Source: JANYCG01 sp031418395 (GTDB taxonomy: Bacteria; Pseudomonadota; Gammaproteobacteria; Burkholderiales; Burkholderiaceae_C). From it: DNA of 13,357 nucleotides. The position numbers were made by a program, and so were the translations under genes. Within the stretch, counting starts at the first letter, position 1; the number at the start of each line of letters is the position of its first letter. The stretch covers positions 1 through 13,357 of the forward strand of contig JANOXL010000101.1 in the NCBI GenBank assembly GCA_031418395.1. Reading direction: 5' to 3'. Below, piece after piece: positions 1 through 6,593 of the stretch. The notes under the pieces were generated by a model that was not told the DNA's origin, ran no database searches, and saw nothing but the letters and a program-made list of their open reading frames with translations.

Positions 1-99
1 TCCCAGTTCCAGGCGTCGAGCGACTCGATGATGGACTGCAAAGCATCCAGATCCACGCCCGGCTCATGCGCCAGGTACTGTTCCCGTGCCGCAATGGCG
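1..99. repeat. 99-bp perfect inverted duplication (fold-back) of 260-358
   Basis: Bases 1-99 are the exact reverse complement of bases 260-358, with base i pairing with base 359-i. Identity stops abruptly at base 100. The 160 bases between the arms (100-259) are normal Uup coding sequence. The copy lies exactly where the N-terminal coding part of the ABC-F gene should be. The join falls in Walker A: the first glycine of G-R-N-G-A-G-K-S reads Cys (TGC, 87-89), while R-N-G onwards is correct. About 10 bases around 90-99 fit both the fold-back and the real gene, so the join has microhomology. This is the signature of an inverted chimera from strand-displacement amplification or of a hairpin at a contig end. 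A real genomic inverted duplication is possible but less likely. Confidence 0.95.
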
Positions 100-1889
100 C
101 GGGCAAGTCATCACTGCTCAAAATTCTCGCCGGGCTTGAAAAAGCCGACGACGGCGCTTTGCAGTTTCAGCAGGGCCTGCGCTCTGTGTATGTGGCGCAG
201 GAACCGGTGCTCGACCCTGCAGCTTCTATTTTTGAAGCGGTCAGCGCAGGTTTGGCAACCGCCATTGCGGCACGGGAACAGTACCTGGCGCATGAGCCGG
301 GCGTGGATCTGGATGCTTTGCAGTCCATCATCGAGTCGCTCGACGCCTGGAACTGGGAGCAGCGGGTGGATGAAACCCTGCACCGCCTGCACCTGGAGCC
401 GGCGAGCCTGATTGGCACTTTGTCGGGCGGCATGAAAAAACGTGTGGCCCTGGCGCAGGCGCTGGTGGCCAAGCCCGACGTGATGCTGCTCGACGAGCCC
501 ACCAACCACCTGGATCTGGACGCCATCACCTGGCTGGAAGACCTGCTGATCGACTTTCAAGGCAGCGTGATCACCATCACCCATGACCGCTCGTTTTTGA
601 ACCGCGTGGCGACCCGCATTGTGGAACTGGATCGCGGCAAACTGGCTACATACCCTGGCAACTTCAATCAGTATGTGCTCTTGAAAGAAGAGCAACTGGC
701 ACAGGAAGCCATTGTCACCGCCAAGGCCGACAAATTGCTCGCGCAAGAAGAGGTGTGGATCCGCAAAGGCGTGGAAGCACGCCGTACGCGGGCGCAGGGG
801 CGCATCACACGGCTGCAGGACCTGCGCGCTAAACGCGAGTCGCGCCGCGATGTCCTGGGCAGTGTGCGCCTGGATGTGGCCAGCGGCGCGCCCAGCGGCA
901 AGATCGTGGCGGAGCTCACCAAAGTGAGCAAATCCTATGGCGAGCGCTTGATCGTGTCCAATTTCACAGGCACGATTTTGCGCGGTGACAAAGTGGGCCT
1001 CATTGGCCCCAATGGCGCCGGCAAAACCACGCTCTTGAAAATGATCCTGGGTGAACTCGCCCCCGACAGCGGCAAGGTGCGCTTGGGCAGCAAGATCGAA
1101 GTGGCGTATTTTGACCAGATGCGTGACGCACTGAACCTGGATTCGACACTCGCAGACTTCATCAGCCCAGGCAGCGAATGGATTGAAATTGGCGAGAAAC
1201 GCCAGCACGTGAAAAGTTATCTGGGCGATTTCTTGTTTTCACCGGCGCGGGCGAACTCCCCGGTGCGCAGTTTGAGCGGCGGCGAACGCAACCGCCTGCT
1301 CCTGGCGCGCCTGTTCGCGCGCCCCGCCAACGTGCTGGTGCTCGATGAGCCGACCAACGACCTCGACATCGACACGCTGGAGTTGCTCGAAGACCTTCTG
1401 CAAAACTACCCCGGTACCGTGTTTTTGGTCAGCCACGACCGCACCTTCCTGGACAACGTCGTCACCAGCACCATCGTGGCCGAAGACGTGGTCAACCAAC
1501 CCGGTTTGTGGCGCGAATACGAAGGCGGCGTGCAGGATTGGCTGGTGCAATCGGCGCGCGCAAAGGATATCGCGCTGAAGGCCGCCAAAGCGGCTTCTAG
1601 CGGCGCAGCGCCAGTGACTTCAAAGAAAAATGATGGTCAGGTCTCAAATAACGTGGGTAAGCAGCTATCAAAAAAGAAGCTGAGCTTCAAAGAGCAGCGA
1701 GAGTTTGAAGAAATTCCGCAAACCATGGCGGCGCTGGAAGCCGAGCAGACTGACATCCGCCAGCAACTTAACGACGCGAGCCTCTACACGCGTGACCCGC
1801 AACTCGCCGCTAACCTGCACGCCCGAGATACGGCGATTGATGATGAACTGTTGGCCCTCCTGGAGCGGCAGGAAGCGCTGGCCGCTTAG
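66..1889 (+). CDS. ABC-F family ATPase, Uup type, 5' end replaced by fold-back sequence
   Basis: Soluble tandem-ATPase protein of the ABC-F group (Uup-like), which acts on ribosomes or DNA structures rather than in membrane transport. Domain 1 has a damaged Walker A (residues 8-16, C-R-N-G-A-G-K-S-S), signature LSGGM near 119 and Walker B with DEPTNHLD near 143. Domain 2 has G-P-N-G-A-G-K-T near 314, LSGGERNR near 402 and DEPTNDLD near 427. A charged linker (about 500-540) leads to a C-terminal coiled coil (about 540-607), which is typical of Uup. About 599 residues are genuine; E. coli Uup has 635, so about 36 N-terminal residues are missing. The ATG at 66 lies in the inverted duplicate and is not the real start: codons 1-8 are artefactual and true coding begins about base 90. 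The linker contains a copy of the ~63-base dispersed repeat (1618-1680). The gene is convergent with the small gene at 1968-2174. Confidence 0.93.
   Translation: MRQVLFPCRNGAGKSSLLKILAGLEKADDGALQFQQGLRSVYVAQEPVLDPAASIFEAVSAGLATAIAAREQYLAHEPGVDLDALQSIIESLDAWNWEQRVDETLHRLHLEPASLIGTLSGGMKKRVALAQALVAKPDVMLLDEPTNHLDLDAITWLEDLLIDFQGSVITITHDRSFLNRVATRIVELDRGKLATYPGNFNQYVLLKEEQLAQEAIVTAKADKLLAQEEVWIRKGVEARRTRAQGRITRLQDLRAKRESRRDVLGSVRLDVASGAPSGKIVAELTKVSKSYGERLIVSNFTGTILRGDKVGLIGPNGAGKTTLLKMILGELAPDSGKVRLGSKIEVAYFDQMRDALNLDSTLADFISPGSEWIEIGEKRQHVKSYLGDFLFSPARANSPVRSLSGGERNRLLLARLFARPANVLVLDEPTNDLDIDTLELLEDLLQNYPGTVFLVSHDRTFLDNVVTSTIVAEDVVNQPGLWREYEGGVQDWLVQSARAKDIALKAAKAASSGAAPVTSKKNDGQVSNNVGKQLSKKKLSFKEQREFEEIPQTMAALEAEQTDIRQQLNDASLYTRDPQLAANLHARDTAIDDELLALLERQEALAA
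1618..1680 (-). repeat. dispersed ~63-base element, copy C, inside the Uup linker
   Basis: Read on the - strand from 1680, this stretch starts GCTTC-TTTTTTG-ATAGC and has the TAGCT, GAGACC and TTTTT blocks at the same offsets as copy A (4541-4603). I count about 32 of 63 identical positions without gaps. The terminal stem is not fully paired here. On the + strand it encodes about residues 518-538 of the ABC-F protein, a Lys/Ser/Asn-rich stretch between the second ATPase domain and the coiled coil. That segment has lower GC than the surrounding gene. Confidence 0.5.
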
Positions 1890-1905
1890 CGGGTTGGCTT
1901 TTAAC

Positions 1906-1923
1906 CGCGCCAGCCACGGCGCG
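1906..1923. terminator. weak GC hairpin between convergent genes
   Basis: A 6-bp stem (CGCGCC at 1906-1911 with GGCGCG at 1918-1923) and a 6-base loop lie 17 bases after the uup stop, between two convergent genes. There is no T-tract on either side, so intrinsic termination is not demonstrated. Its position is the only other support. Confidence 0.25.
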
Positions 1924-1967
1924 CCCTGTCCGTGCGACGACTGAGCCCAGCTCGCGCTCGTCAGCGT

Positions 1968-2174
1968 CTATTTGCTTGAGGGGGCGCTGTCCTGCCAATC
2001 GGTGAGCAAAGAAGGCTCGTCGGCGCGCTGCTCCTGCTCATGGGGCAGGTCGGCGTGACGCCGGTCTTCATGGGGGACGAGCTGCATTTCATGCAACATG
2101 CGCACTACACGGGTGTGGTTGGGCTGCTTCATGAATTTCTCGTCGAAGTACAAATCCTGTCCGTCTTTTGTCAT
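1968..2174 (-). CDS. hypothetical 68-residue hydrophilic protein
   Basis: I do not recognise this protein. It is 68 residues, rich in Asp/Glu/His/Arg/Gln, begins MTKDGQDLYFDEKFMK, and has no membrane segment, signal peptide or cysteine pattern. It is probably cytoplasmic. The start at 2174 is chosen because AAGGAGGA (2187-2180) precedes it by 5 bases, the best Shine-Dalgarno site in the window. The frame remains open to 2270, but the upstream extension would run through that site and through the predicted promoter. A TTGATT/TAGTAT promoter lies 38 bases upstream of the start and a 16-base palindrome lies just beyond it. The gene is monocistronic, convergent with uup and downstream of htpG on the same strand. 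The codons appear ordinary for the host. The gene call is fairly secure; its function is unknown. Confidence 0.72.
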   Translation of the reverse strand: MTKDGQDLYFDEKFMKQPNHTRVVRMLHEMQLVPHEDRRHADLPHEQEQRADEPSLLTDWQDSAPSSK

Positions 2175-2211
2175 GGCGATCCTCCTTGCTGTTGCGATGC
2201 TCTCAACAACA

Positions 2212-2240
2212 ATACTAGTGATCGCCCCCGGGGGAATCAA
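2212..2240 (-). promoter_or_regulatory. sigma70-type promoter of the 68-residue gene
   Basis: On the - strand, TTGATT (2240-2235) and TAGTAT (2217-2212) are separated by exactly 17 bases. The spacer contains the palindrome CCCCCGGGGG (2225-2234). Transcription would start near 2205, giving a leader of about 30 bases with the strong ribosome binding site. Confidence 0.6.
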
Positions 2241-2249
2241 GTCTGCGCG

Positions 2250-2265
2250 TACCGCAATTGCGGTA
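2250..2265. promoter_or_regulatory. 16-base perfect palindrome, possible operator
   Basis: TACCGCAATTGCGGTA is a perfect palindrome centred about 52 bases upstream of the predicted start site of the small gene, where an activator or a repressor dimer could bind. A second short palindrome, ATCGCGAT, follows at 2272-2279. No known regulator can be assigned. Confidence 0.4.
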
Positions 2266-2307
2266 GGCACTATCGCGATTGTGGAAAAACTTGTAATGGA
2301 GTGTGAC

Positions 2308-2336
2308 CCAGCGCACCTGAGTGCACCAGGCGCTGG
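2308..2336 (-). terminator. hairpin downstream of htpG
   Basis: CCAGCGC (2308-2314) pairs with GCGCTGG (2330-2336), and an inner 3-bp CTG/CAG extension is possible. The hairpin begins 12 bases after the htpG stop, a typical terminator position, but no T-run follows directly. It may be a transcript-end structure that does not terminate by itself. Confidence 0.35.
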
Positions 2337-2348
2337 ACACCGGAGCGC

Positions 2349-4358
2349 TTACACCAACAAGGCATTCACCCGCTTCACATAAGCCGCCGGGTCCGCAGGC
2401 AAGCCACCTTCCGCCAGCAGGGCCTGGTCAAACAGGATATGCGCCAGGTCGTTGAAATGCACCGAGCCGTCCAGCTTTTTCACCAGCGGGTGTTCGGCAT
2501 TCACTTCGAGCACGGGTTTCACGTCAGGGGCTTGCTGGCCGGCTTGTTTGAGCATGCGGGCCATTTGCGTGCTCATGCCGTGGTCTTGCACCACCAGGCA
2601 GGCGGGGGAATCGACCAGGCGGGTGGTGACTCGCACGTCTTCGGCTTTGTCTTTCAGTGCTTCTTTGAGCTTGGCCAGCAGCGGCTTGAAAGTCTCAGCG
2701 GCTTCTTCTGCGGCTTTCTTTTCGGCTTCGTCCTGCAGCTTGCCCAAATCGACCGCGCCTTTGGCGACGGACTGCAGGGGTGTGCCGTCAAAGTCGTGCA
2801 GGTAGTTCAGCGCCCACTCGTCCACGCGGTCGGTCATCAGCAGCACTTCGATGCCTTTTTTCTTGAAGACTTCGAGCTGCGGGCTGTTTTTGGCAGCGGC
2901 CATGGTGTCGGCGGTGATGTAATAAATCGCCTCCTGGCCTTCTTTCATGCGCGCTTTGTAGTCGGCAAAACTGATACTCACCGTGTCGGTCGTGCTGGAT
3001 GCGAAACGCAGCAGCTTGGCGATACGCTCCTTGTTGCCGAAATCTTCGCCCATGCCTTCTTTGAGCACGGCGCCGAACTCGGCGTAGAACTTGGTGTATT
3101 TGCCCAATGAAGCTTCGCGTTCCGCTTTTTCCTCTGTGGTCTCGACGTCGGTCACGCCGTCTGCCGAGACGGCTGGGGCCTTGTCGGTCTTCGCCAGGTC
3201 TTCGAGCATGCCCAACACACGTTTGGTGCAGCCTTCACGGATGGCTTTCACGTCGCGGCTTTCCTGAAGTAACTCGCGGCTCACGTTGAGCGGCAAATCA
3301 GCCGAATCGACCACACCTTTGACAAAGCGCAGGTAGGTGGGCAGGAGCGCCTCGGCGTCGTCCATGATGAAAACGCGTTTCACGTAGAGCTTGATGCCGG
3401 CCTTGGTCTCGCGGTTGTACAGGTCAAACGGCGCTTTGCCGGGGATGAAGAGCAACTGCGTGTATTCGGTGCTGCCTTCGACGTGGTTGTGGGTGTGGGC
3501 CAGCGGCGCTTCAAAGTCGTGGCTGATGGCCTTGTAGAACTCGTCGTATTGCTCGGCGGTGATGTCCTTTTTGGGCCGCGTCCAGATGGCGCTGGCTTTG
3601 TTGACGGTTTCCCATTCGCCGGTTTTGACCATGCCGCCGGGCTGGCGGCCCGATTTCGGGTTGTCGGCATCGTCTTTCGGGTCAATCAGGTCACCGTCTT
3701 TCCACTCTTCCTTTTCCATCAAGATGGGCAGGCTGATGTGATCAGAATATTTGCTGATGATGCCTTTGACTTTCCATTGGCTGGTGTAGTCGTCGGCGGA
3801 GTCGTCGCGCAAGTGCAGGATGACGCTGGTGCCGCGTTTTTCACGTACGATGGTTTCCACCTCGAATGCGCCACCACCACTGGCGCCGCCGTCGCTGACC
3901 CAACGCACACCTTCAGCCGCCGGTGTGCCCGCGCGGCGTGATTCGACCGTGATCTTGTCTGCGACGATAAAACCCGAATAAAAACCCACACCGAACTGGC
4001 CAATGAGTTGTGAGTCGCTCTTTTGGTCGCCGCTTAGTTTGCTGACAAACTCTTTGGTGCCGCTTTTGGCAATCGTGCCGAGGTTGTCAATGGCTTCCTG
4101 CTGCGTGAGGCCAATGCCGTTGTCGGTGATCGTCAGTGTTTTGGCGGTTTTGTCGAACGAGACGCGCACTTCAAGATTGGGCGCATCTTCGTACAAACCG
4201 GTGTTGTTGATAGCCTCGTAACGCAACTTGTCGCAAGCGTCCGACGCGTTGGAGATCAGCTCACGCAGGAAAATCTCTTTATTGGAGTACAGCGAGTGGG
4301 TGACAAGGTGCAGCAGCTGGGCCACTTCGGCCTGGAAATTGAGAGTTTGCTTGGTCAT
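2349..4358 (-). CDS. htpG: HtpG, bacterial Hsp90 chaperone
   Basis: ATP-dependent cytosolic chaperone that remodels client proteins as a homodimer, together with the DnaK system. The 669-residue protein has the GHKL ATPase N-domain (NKEIFLRELISNASDACDKL near 27-46, DNGIGL near 80, G-T-I-A-K-S-G-T near 96, IGQFGVGFYSGF near 119), then the Hsp90 middle domain with the SRELLQES segment, and a C-terminal dimerisation region. E. coli HtpG has 624 residues; the extra length includes a Gly/Ala-rich loop near 165-170. The ATG at 4358 is preferred over the longer frame from 4451 because the protein then starts as other HtpGs do and because 4451 lies upstream of the predicted sigma32 start site. No clear Shine-Dalgarno site precedes it. 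Complete and apparently intact. Confidence 0.97.
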   Translation of the reverse strand: MTKQTLNFQAEVAQLLHLVTHSLYSNKEIFLRELISNASDACDKLRYEAINNTGLYEDAPNLEVRVSFDKTAKTLTITDNGIGLTQQEAIDNLGTIAKSGTKEFVSKLSGDQKSDSQLIGQFGVGFYSGFIVADKITVESRRAGTPAAEGVRWVSDGGASGGGAFEVETIVREKRGTSVILHLRDDSADDYTSQWKVKGIISKYSDHISLPILMEKEEWKDGDLIDPKDDADNPKSGRQPGGMVKTGEWETVNKASAIWTRPKKDITAEQYDEFYKAISHDFEAPLAHTHNHVEGSTEYTQLLFIPGKAPFDLYNRETKAGIKLYVKRVFIMDDAEALLPTYLRFVKGVVDSADLPLNVSRELLQESRDVKAIREGCTKRVLGMLEDLAKTDKAPAVSADGVTDVETTEEKAEREASLGKYTKFYAEFGAVLKEGMGEDFGNKERIAKLLRFASSTTDTVSISFADYKARMKEGQEAIYYITADTMAAAKNSPQLEVFKKKGIEVLLMTDRVDEWALNYLHDFDGTPLQSVAKGAVDLGKLQDEAEKKAAEEAAETFKPLLAKLKEALKDKAEDVRVTTRLVDSPACLVVQDHGMSTQMARMLKQAGQQAPDVKPVLEVNAEHPLVKKLDGSVHFNDLAHILFDQALLAEGGLPADPAAYVKRVNALLV

Positions 4359-4400
4359 GGGTCGCAGAAAAATAGGAAAACAGGTGAAAGTCTGGGTAAA

Positions 4401-4444
4401 TTGCCCACCGCGGCCGCGTTTACGGCGCGGAGCGAGGCGGGCAA
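4401..4444 (-). promoter_or_regulatory. stem-loop at the 5' end of the htpG leader
   Basis: On the - strand, bases 4444-4436 (TTGCCCGCC) pair with 4409-4401 (GGTGGGCAA): 9 bp with one G-U pair. Inside the loop CCGCG/CGCGG (4430-4426 with 4418-4414) forms a second hairpin. The outer stem begins at the predicted sigma32 start site. It would protect the 5' end of the transcript or tune expression. It does not cover the start codon, 42 bases further on, so it is not an obvious RNA thermometer. Confidence 0.4.
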
Positions 4445-4451
4445 CCCTCAA

Positions 4452-4478
4452 TTATGGGCGATGTGACCTGATTTCAAG
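4452..4478 (-). promoter_or_regulatory. sigma32 (heat-shock) promoter of htpG
   Basis: On the - strand, CTTGAAA (4478-4472) and GCCCATAA (4459-4452) match the RpoH consensus CTTGAAA / CCCCATNT, with 13 bases between CTTGAA and the -10 block. Transcription should begin near 4445, leaving a leader of about 87 bases. HtpG is a classical member of the sigma32 regulon, so site and gene agree. Confidence 0.8.
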
Positions 4479-4540
4479 GATGCCGATGGCGTGGGCTTTT
4501 GCGATTGTCCCGATGGAGGAGGTCAGGGCAAAATTCGAAC

Positions 4541-4603
4541 GCTACACAAATAGTAGCTAACTACCTATATACCACGAGACCTAGGGTCGATTTTTACTAA
4601 AAA
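4541..4603 (+). repeat. dispersed ~63-base element, copy A (intergenic)
   Basis: Begins with the perfect hairpin GCTAC-ACAAATA-GTAGC (4541-4557) and continues with a 46-base tail containing CCACGAGACCTAGGG and a T-rich then A-rich end. Aligned without gaps it matches copy B in the permease gene (11802-11864) at about 38 of 63 positions, including CCACGAGACC. I recall such GCTAC/TAGCTGC elements from comamonad genomes but cannot verify this here. Confidence 0.6.
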
Positions 4604-4622
4604 TTTTCGCTAAAGCGGAAAA
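4598..4622 (-). terminator. rho-independent terminator-like hairpin after the catabolic operon
   Basis: On the - strand, TTTTC(C)GC pairs with GCGAAAA around the loop TTTA, with one bulged C, and TTTTT follows. It lies 73 bases beyond the stop of the last operon gene (4696) and upstream of the htpG promoter, so it would insulate htpG. The stem is short and AT-rich at its base. Confidence 0.5.
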
Positions 4623-4633
4623 ATAGTTTTAAA

Positions 4634-4651
4634 ATTAACATGGGTGTTAAT
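4634..4651. promoter_or_regulatory. operator-like inverted repeat
   Basis: ATTAACA (4634-4640) and TGTTAAT (4645-4651) are perfect 7-bp arms around a 4-base spacer, the size and symmetry of a dimeric regulator site. No promoter is clearly attached. It lies between the end of the upstream operon and the terminator-like hairpin, so it may also be chance in AT-rich DNA. Confidence 0.3.
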
Positions 4652-4695
4652 AGTGAAAGATATTCCGCTATGCGGCAAATAGACAAGCGCGGGCG

Positions 4696-6069
4696 TCAAG
4701 TTGCCAGCCACAACAACAGTTGCCGCGTCACCTGCGGGCTGCTGAGCAACTGAAGATGGCCGGTGCGGTAAAGAATCAACTGCGATTCTTTTGGAAAATT
4801 CAAACAACGCGCCGGGTCTTCATGTTGCCCCAAGGCGCTGTGCAGTGGCACCAAGCCGTCGCCTACCAGGCGATCCGCCAGCAAGCTGCGCTTGTTTGCC
4901 GTGGTGGCCGCCATGGTGAAACAGGCGATCGCGCTGGGCAAGGCAAGTGGCACGCGGCCGTCTGGCTTTTTGCGAAAACGGTCATGGCCCTGCCAATCGG
5001 CATCACACACATGGCCGTAACGCAAGTCGGTGATGCCTGCGCTTCGTAGTTGGCCCAGCTTGGCAAAGGGTCTGGAGTAGGGCGTGCTGCCCAGAATTAC
5101 ATCGACCCAATTGCCCGCGCGCTCCAGGGGTGCGCCGTGGTGGGGCGTGCCAAGGAAGACGATTTTTTGGAGCAAACCTGGCCAAGCCAAGCCTGATTGC
5201 GTTGCCGAATACACGGCGCTGCGAATCACCAGGCCGCCCATGCTGTGAACCACGACGCTGATCTCCTCAATCGGTACTGGCCAAGCCAGGGTGAGTTGCG
5301 CCAACTGCCGGGCCAGTTCGTGGCCGTTTTGCGAGGTATGCAGGCCACTGTTGTAGCGCAGGTAAACGGCGGTGTAACCGAGTTTTTCTGCGACCGATTC
5401 AACGTGGTTAACGAGCTGCGAACCATCAGCACCGTTGGGAGATGGGACAGAAGCGCCAGCACCGGCTTGGCCATGGTGGACAGCGTTCCACTGCAAGTCA
5501 TTCATACACAGGCCGTGAATCGCCAAAAGCACTTTGCCGCTGGGTTTGAAGTGGGAAGGCAGGGCGGAGAAATCCATCGCGTCGCCGTTGATGCGACAAC
5601 GCATCGGTGTGGCCAGTGGGTTGCTGCTGGCGGCCAGGTGGTCACCCAAGACACCGTTGAGCGCGGCCAGCACGGCTGCGCGCTCTGGGCTTTCGGTGTG
5701 GTCAAGGTCTACCGCGTCGAAGAGCGGTTGCAGCTTGGCCAGTGTGGCATCCAGCCCTTTTTCAACCCAGTTGGTGATGCCGCGAATGCTTTGGTACACC
5801 AGGCCGGTAATGCCAGTGGTGCGTGCACCAGTGGTCTGGACGGCTCTCGCGCCAGCAACACCGCTTGTCTTGTTGGCCGTCTGCGTGCTGGTTTTGTTGC
5901 TTGTTTTTCGATCGGGTGCGCCCAACGTTTGCCAAACCGCTTGGTGAACACCTTCAGAAATTCCGGTAACGCCCCGCGTTGCCTGGGTGACCAGCAGTGC
6001 GATGCCGCGCGCGTCTGACGCTTTCAAATGTCGCTGCGGTCCTTTTTTCGGAGCCTTGGGCATGAACAT
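4696..6069 (-). CDS. alpha/beta hydrolase, lipase/esterase-like with unusual N-terminal region
   Basis: A 457-residue serine hydrolase of the alpha/beta fold, of the PGAP1/lipase-like type. Visible elements: oxyanion region LLAIHGLC (181-188), nucleophile elbow VHSMGG with Ser276, FLGTPHHGAP (305-314), probable acid Asp404 in VGDGLVPLHS, and catalytic His438 in RTGHLQLL. The elbow is V-H-S-M-G, lacking the first Gly of the usual G-x-S-x-G. Residues 1-175 are not part of the catalytic fold. They contain two related segments (GVTGISEGVHQAVWQTLG, and GITGLVYQSIRG followed by ITNWVEKGL) separated by a low-complexity Thr/Ser/Lys stretch. There is no signal peptide, so it is probably cytoplasmic. 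The start lies 6 bases after the stop of the Rid gene, making it the last gene of the operon. Substrate (ester, lipid or polymer) unknown. Confidence 0.85.
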   Translation of the reverse strand: MFMPKAPKKGPQRHLKASDARGIALLVTQATRGVTGISEGVHQAVWQTLGAPDRKTSNKTSTQTANKTSGVAGARAVQTTGARTTGITGLVYQSIRGITNWVEKGLDATLAKLQPLFDAVDLDHTESPERAAVLAALNGVLGDHLAASSNPLATPMRCRINGDAMDFSALPSHFKPSGKVLLAIHGLCMNDLQWNAVHHGQAGAGASVPSPNGADGSQLVNHVESVAEKLGYTAVYLRYNSGLHTSQNGHELARQLAQLTLAWPVPIEEISVVVHSMGGLVIRSAVYSATQSGLAWPGLLQKIVFLGTPHHGAPLERAGNWVDVILGSTPYSRPFAKLGQLRSAGITDLRYGHVCDADWQGHDRFRKKPDGRVPLALPSAIACFTMAATTANKRSLLADRLVGDGLVPLHSALGQHEDPARCLNFPKESQLILYRTGHLQLLSSPQVTRQLLLWLAT

Positions 6070-6075
6070 GGCGGC

Positions 6076-6558
6076 TCACTTCGCGCTCGCCAGCCACGCC
6101 GTGGCTTCGACCTCGATGAGCACCGTGTCACTCGGCAAAACCCGGCTGATTTCCACCACGGTGCTGACCACAGGCGCCGGGCAAAACAGGCCGCGCACGC
6201 GGTTGTAGGCGGGGTAATGGCGCAGGTCACGAAAATACTGCACCAGCTTGAACACGTCTTTCATCTGGCCACCTTCGGCCTGCACAATTTCACGTATGCG
6301 GTTCAATACAAACCAGCTTTGAGCGACGGCGGGGGCTTCAAACACATCGACGCTCATTTGCCCGTTGGCGTAACCCAAGGCCTTCAACTCTTCAATGGCA
6401 TGAGGCGGCAAGTCTTCATAACTGTTGACGACTTTGCGCAAGGCCGGATCGACTGCAATCACGCCGCTCAAATACAGTGTGTTACCCACGCGTTTGCTGG
6501 CCAAGTAGTTCGCCAATGGTTGGCCTGTGGTTTTTGGGGGAGATTTTTTGATGGCCAT
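6076..6558 (-). CDS. Rid (YjgF/YER057c/UK114) family protein without the catalytic arginine
   Basis: A 160-residue protein of the Rid family, small trimeric proteins that often hydrolyse reactive imines or enamines made by flavin- or PLP-dependent enzymes. The family pattern is clear: GNTLYLSGVIAVDP (25-38), VLNRIREIVQAEGGQMKDVFKLVQYFRD (84-111) and YNRVRGLFCPAP...LPSDTVLIEVEATA (118-154). The arginine of the canonical P-A-R-S-x-V-E motif (Arg105 of RidA) is absent: the segment reads P-A-P-V-V-S-T-V-V-E, with Ser132 at that place. It therefore belongs to a Rid subgroup that may not act as an imine deaminase. An extra N-terminal ~20 residues precede the core. The ATG at 6558 lies 35 bases after the preceding stop; GTGAGGG about 11 bases upstream is a poor ribosome site. 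Context suggests it clears a by-product of the upstream oxidase or deaminase-like steps. Confidence 0.9.
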   Translation of the reverse strand: MAIKKSPPKTTGQPLANYLASKRVGNTLYLSGVIAVDPALRKVVNSYEDLPPHAIEELKALGYANGQMSVDVFEAPAVAQSWFVLNRIREIVQAEGGQMKDVFKLVQYFRDLRHYPAYNRVRGLFCPAPVVSTVVEISRVLPSDTVLIEVEATAWLASAK

Positions 6559-6593
6559 TGCGACTTTGCCCTCACGGTGCGTTTACCTTGCTT

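Larger units (their letters stand above)
4359..4695. other. gene-free, AT-rich upstream region of htpG
   Basis: About 337 bases with no credible gene. From htpG outward they hold the leader stem, the sigma32 promoter, repeat copy A (4541-4603), a terminator-like hairpin ending the long upstream operon (4598-4622), and a 7-bp inverted repeat (4634-4651). The part from 4545 to 4680 is distinctly AT-rich compared with the rest of the window. A weak CCGC-TAT-GCGG hairpin lies at 4665-4675. Confidence 0.7.

Noticed and set aside
28..411. 127-residue + strand ORF at the left edge
   Set aside because: It crosses the artificial fold-back join and is out of frame with the clear ABC-F coding sequence; its first part is antisense Uup sequence.
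111..1208. 365-residue - strand ORF opposite the ABC-F gene
   Set aside because: His/Gln/Ala-rich shadow of high-GC codons with no domain. The + strand frame has complete ABC motifs.
2349..4451. Upstream start giving a 700-residue HtpG
   Set aside because: The extra 31 residues are encoded by promoter and leader DNA, begin upstream of the predicted transcription start and are unlike HtpG N-termini.
5197..6018. 273-residue + strand ORF
   Set aside because: Antisense shadow of the alpha/beta hydrolase gene with biased composition and no motif.
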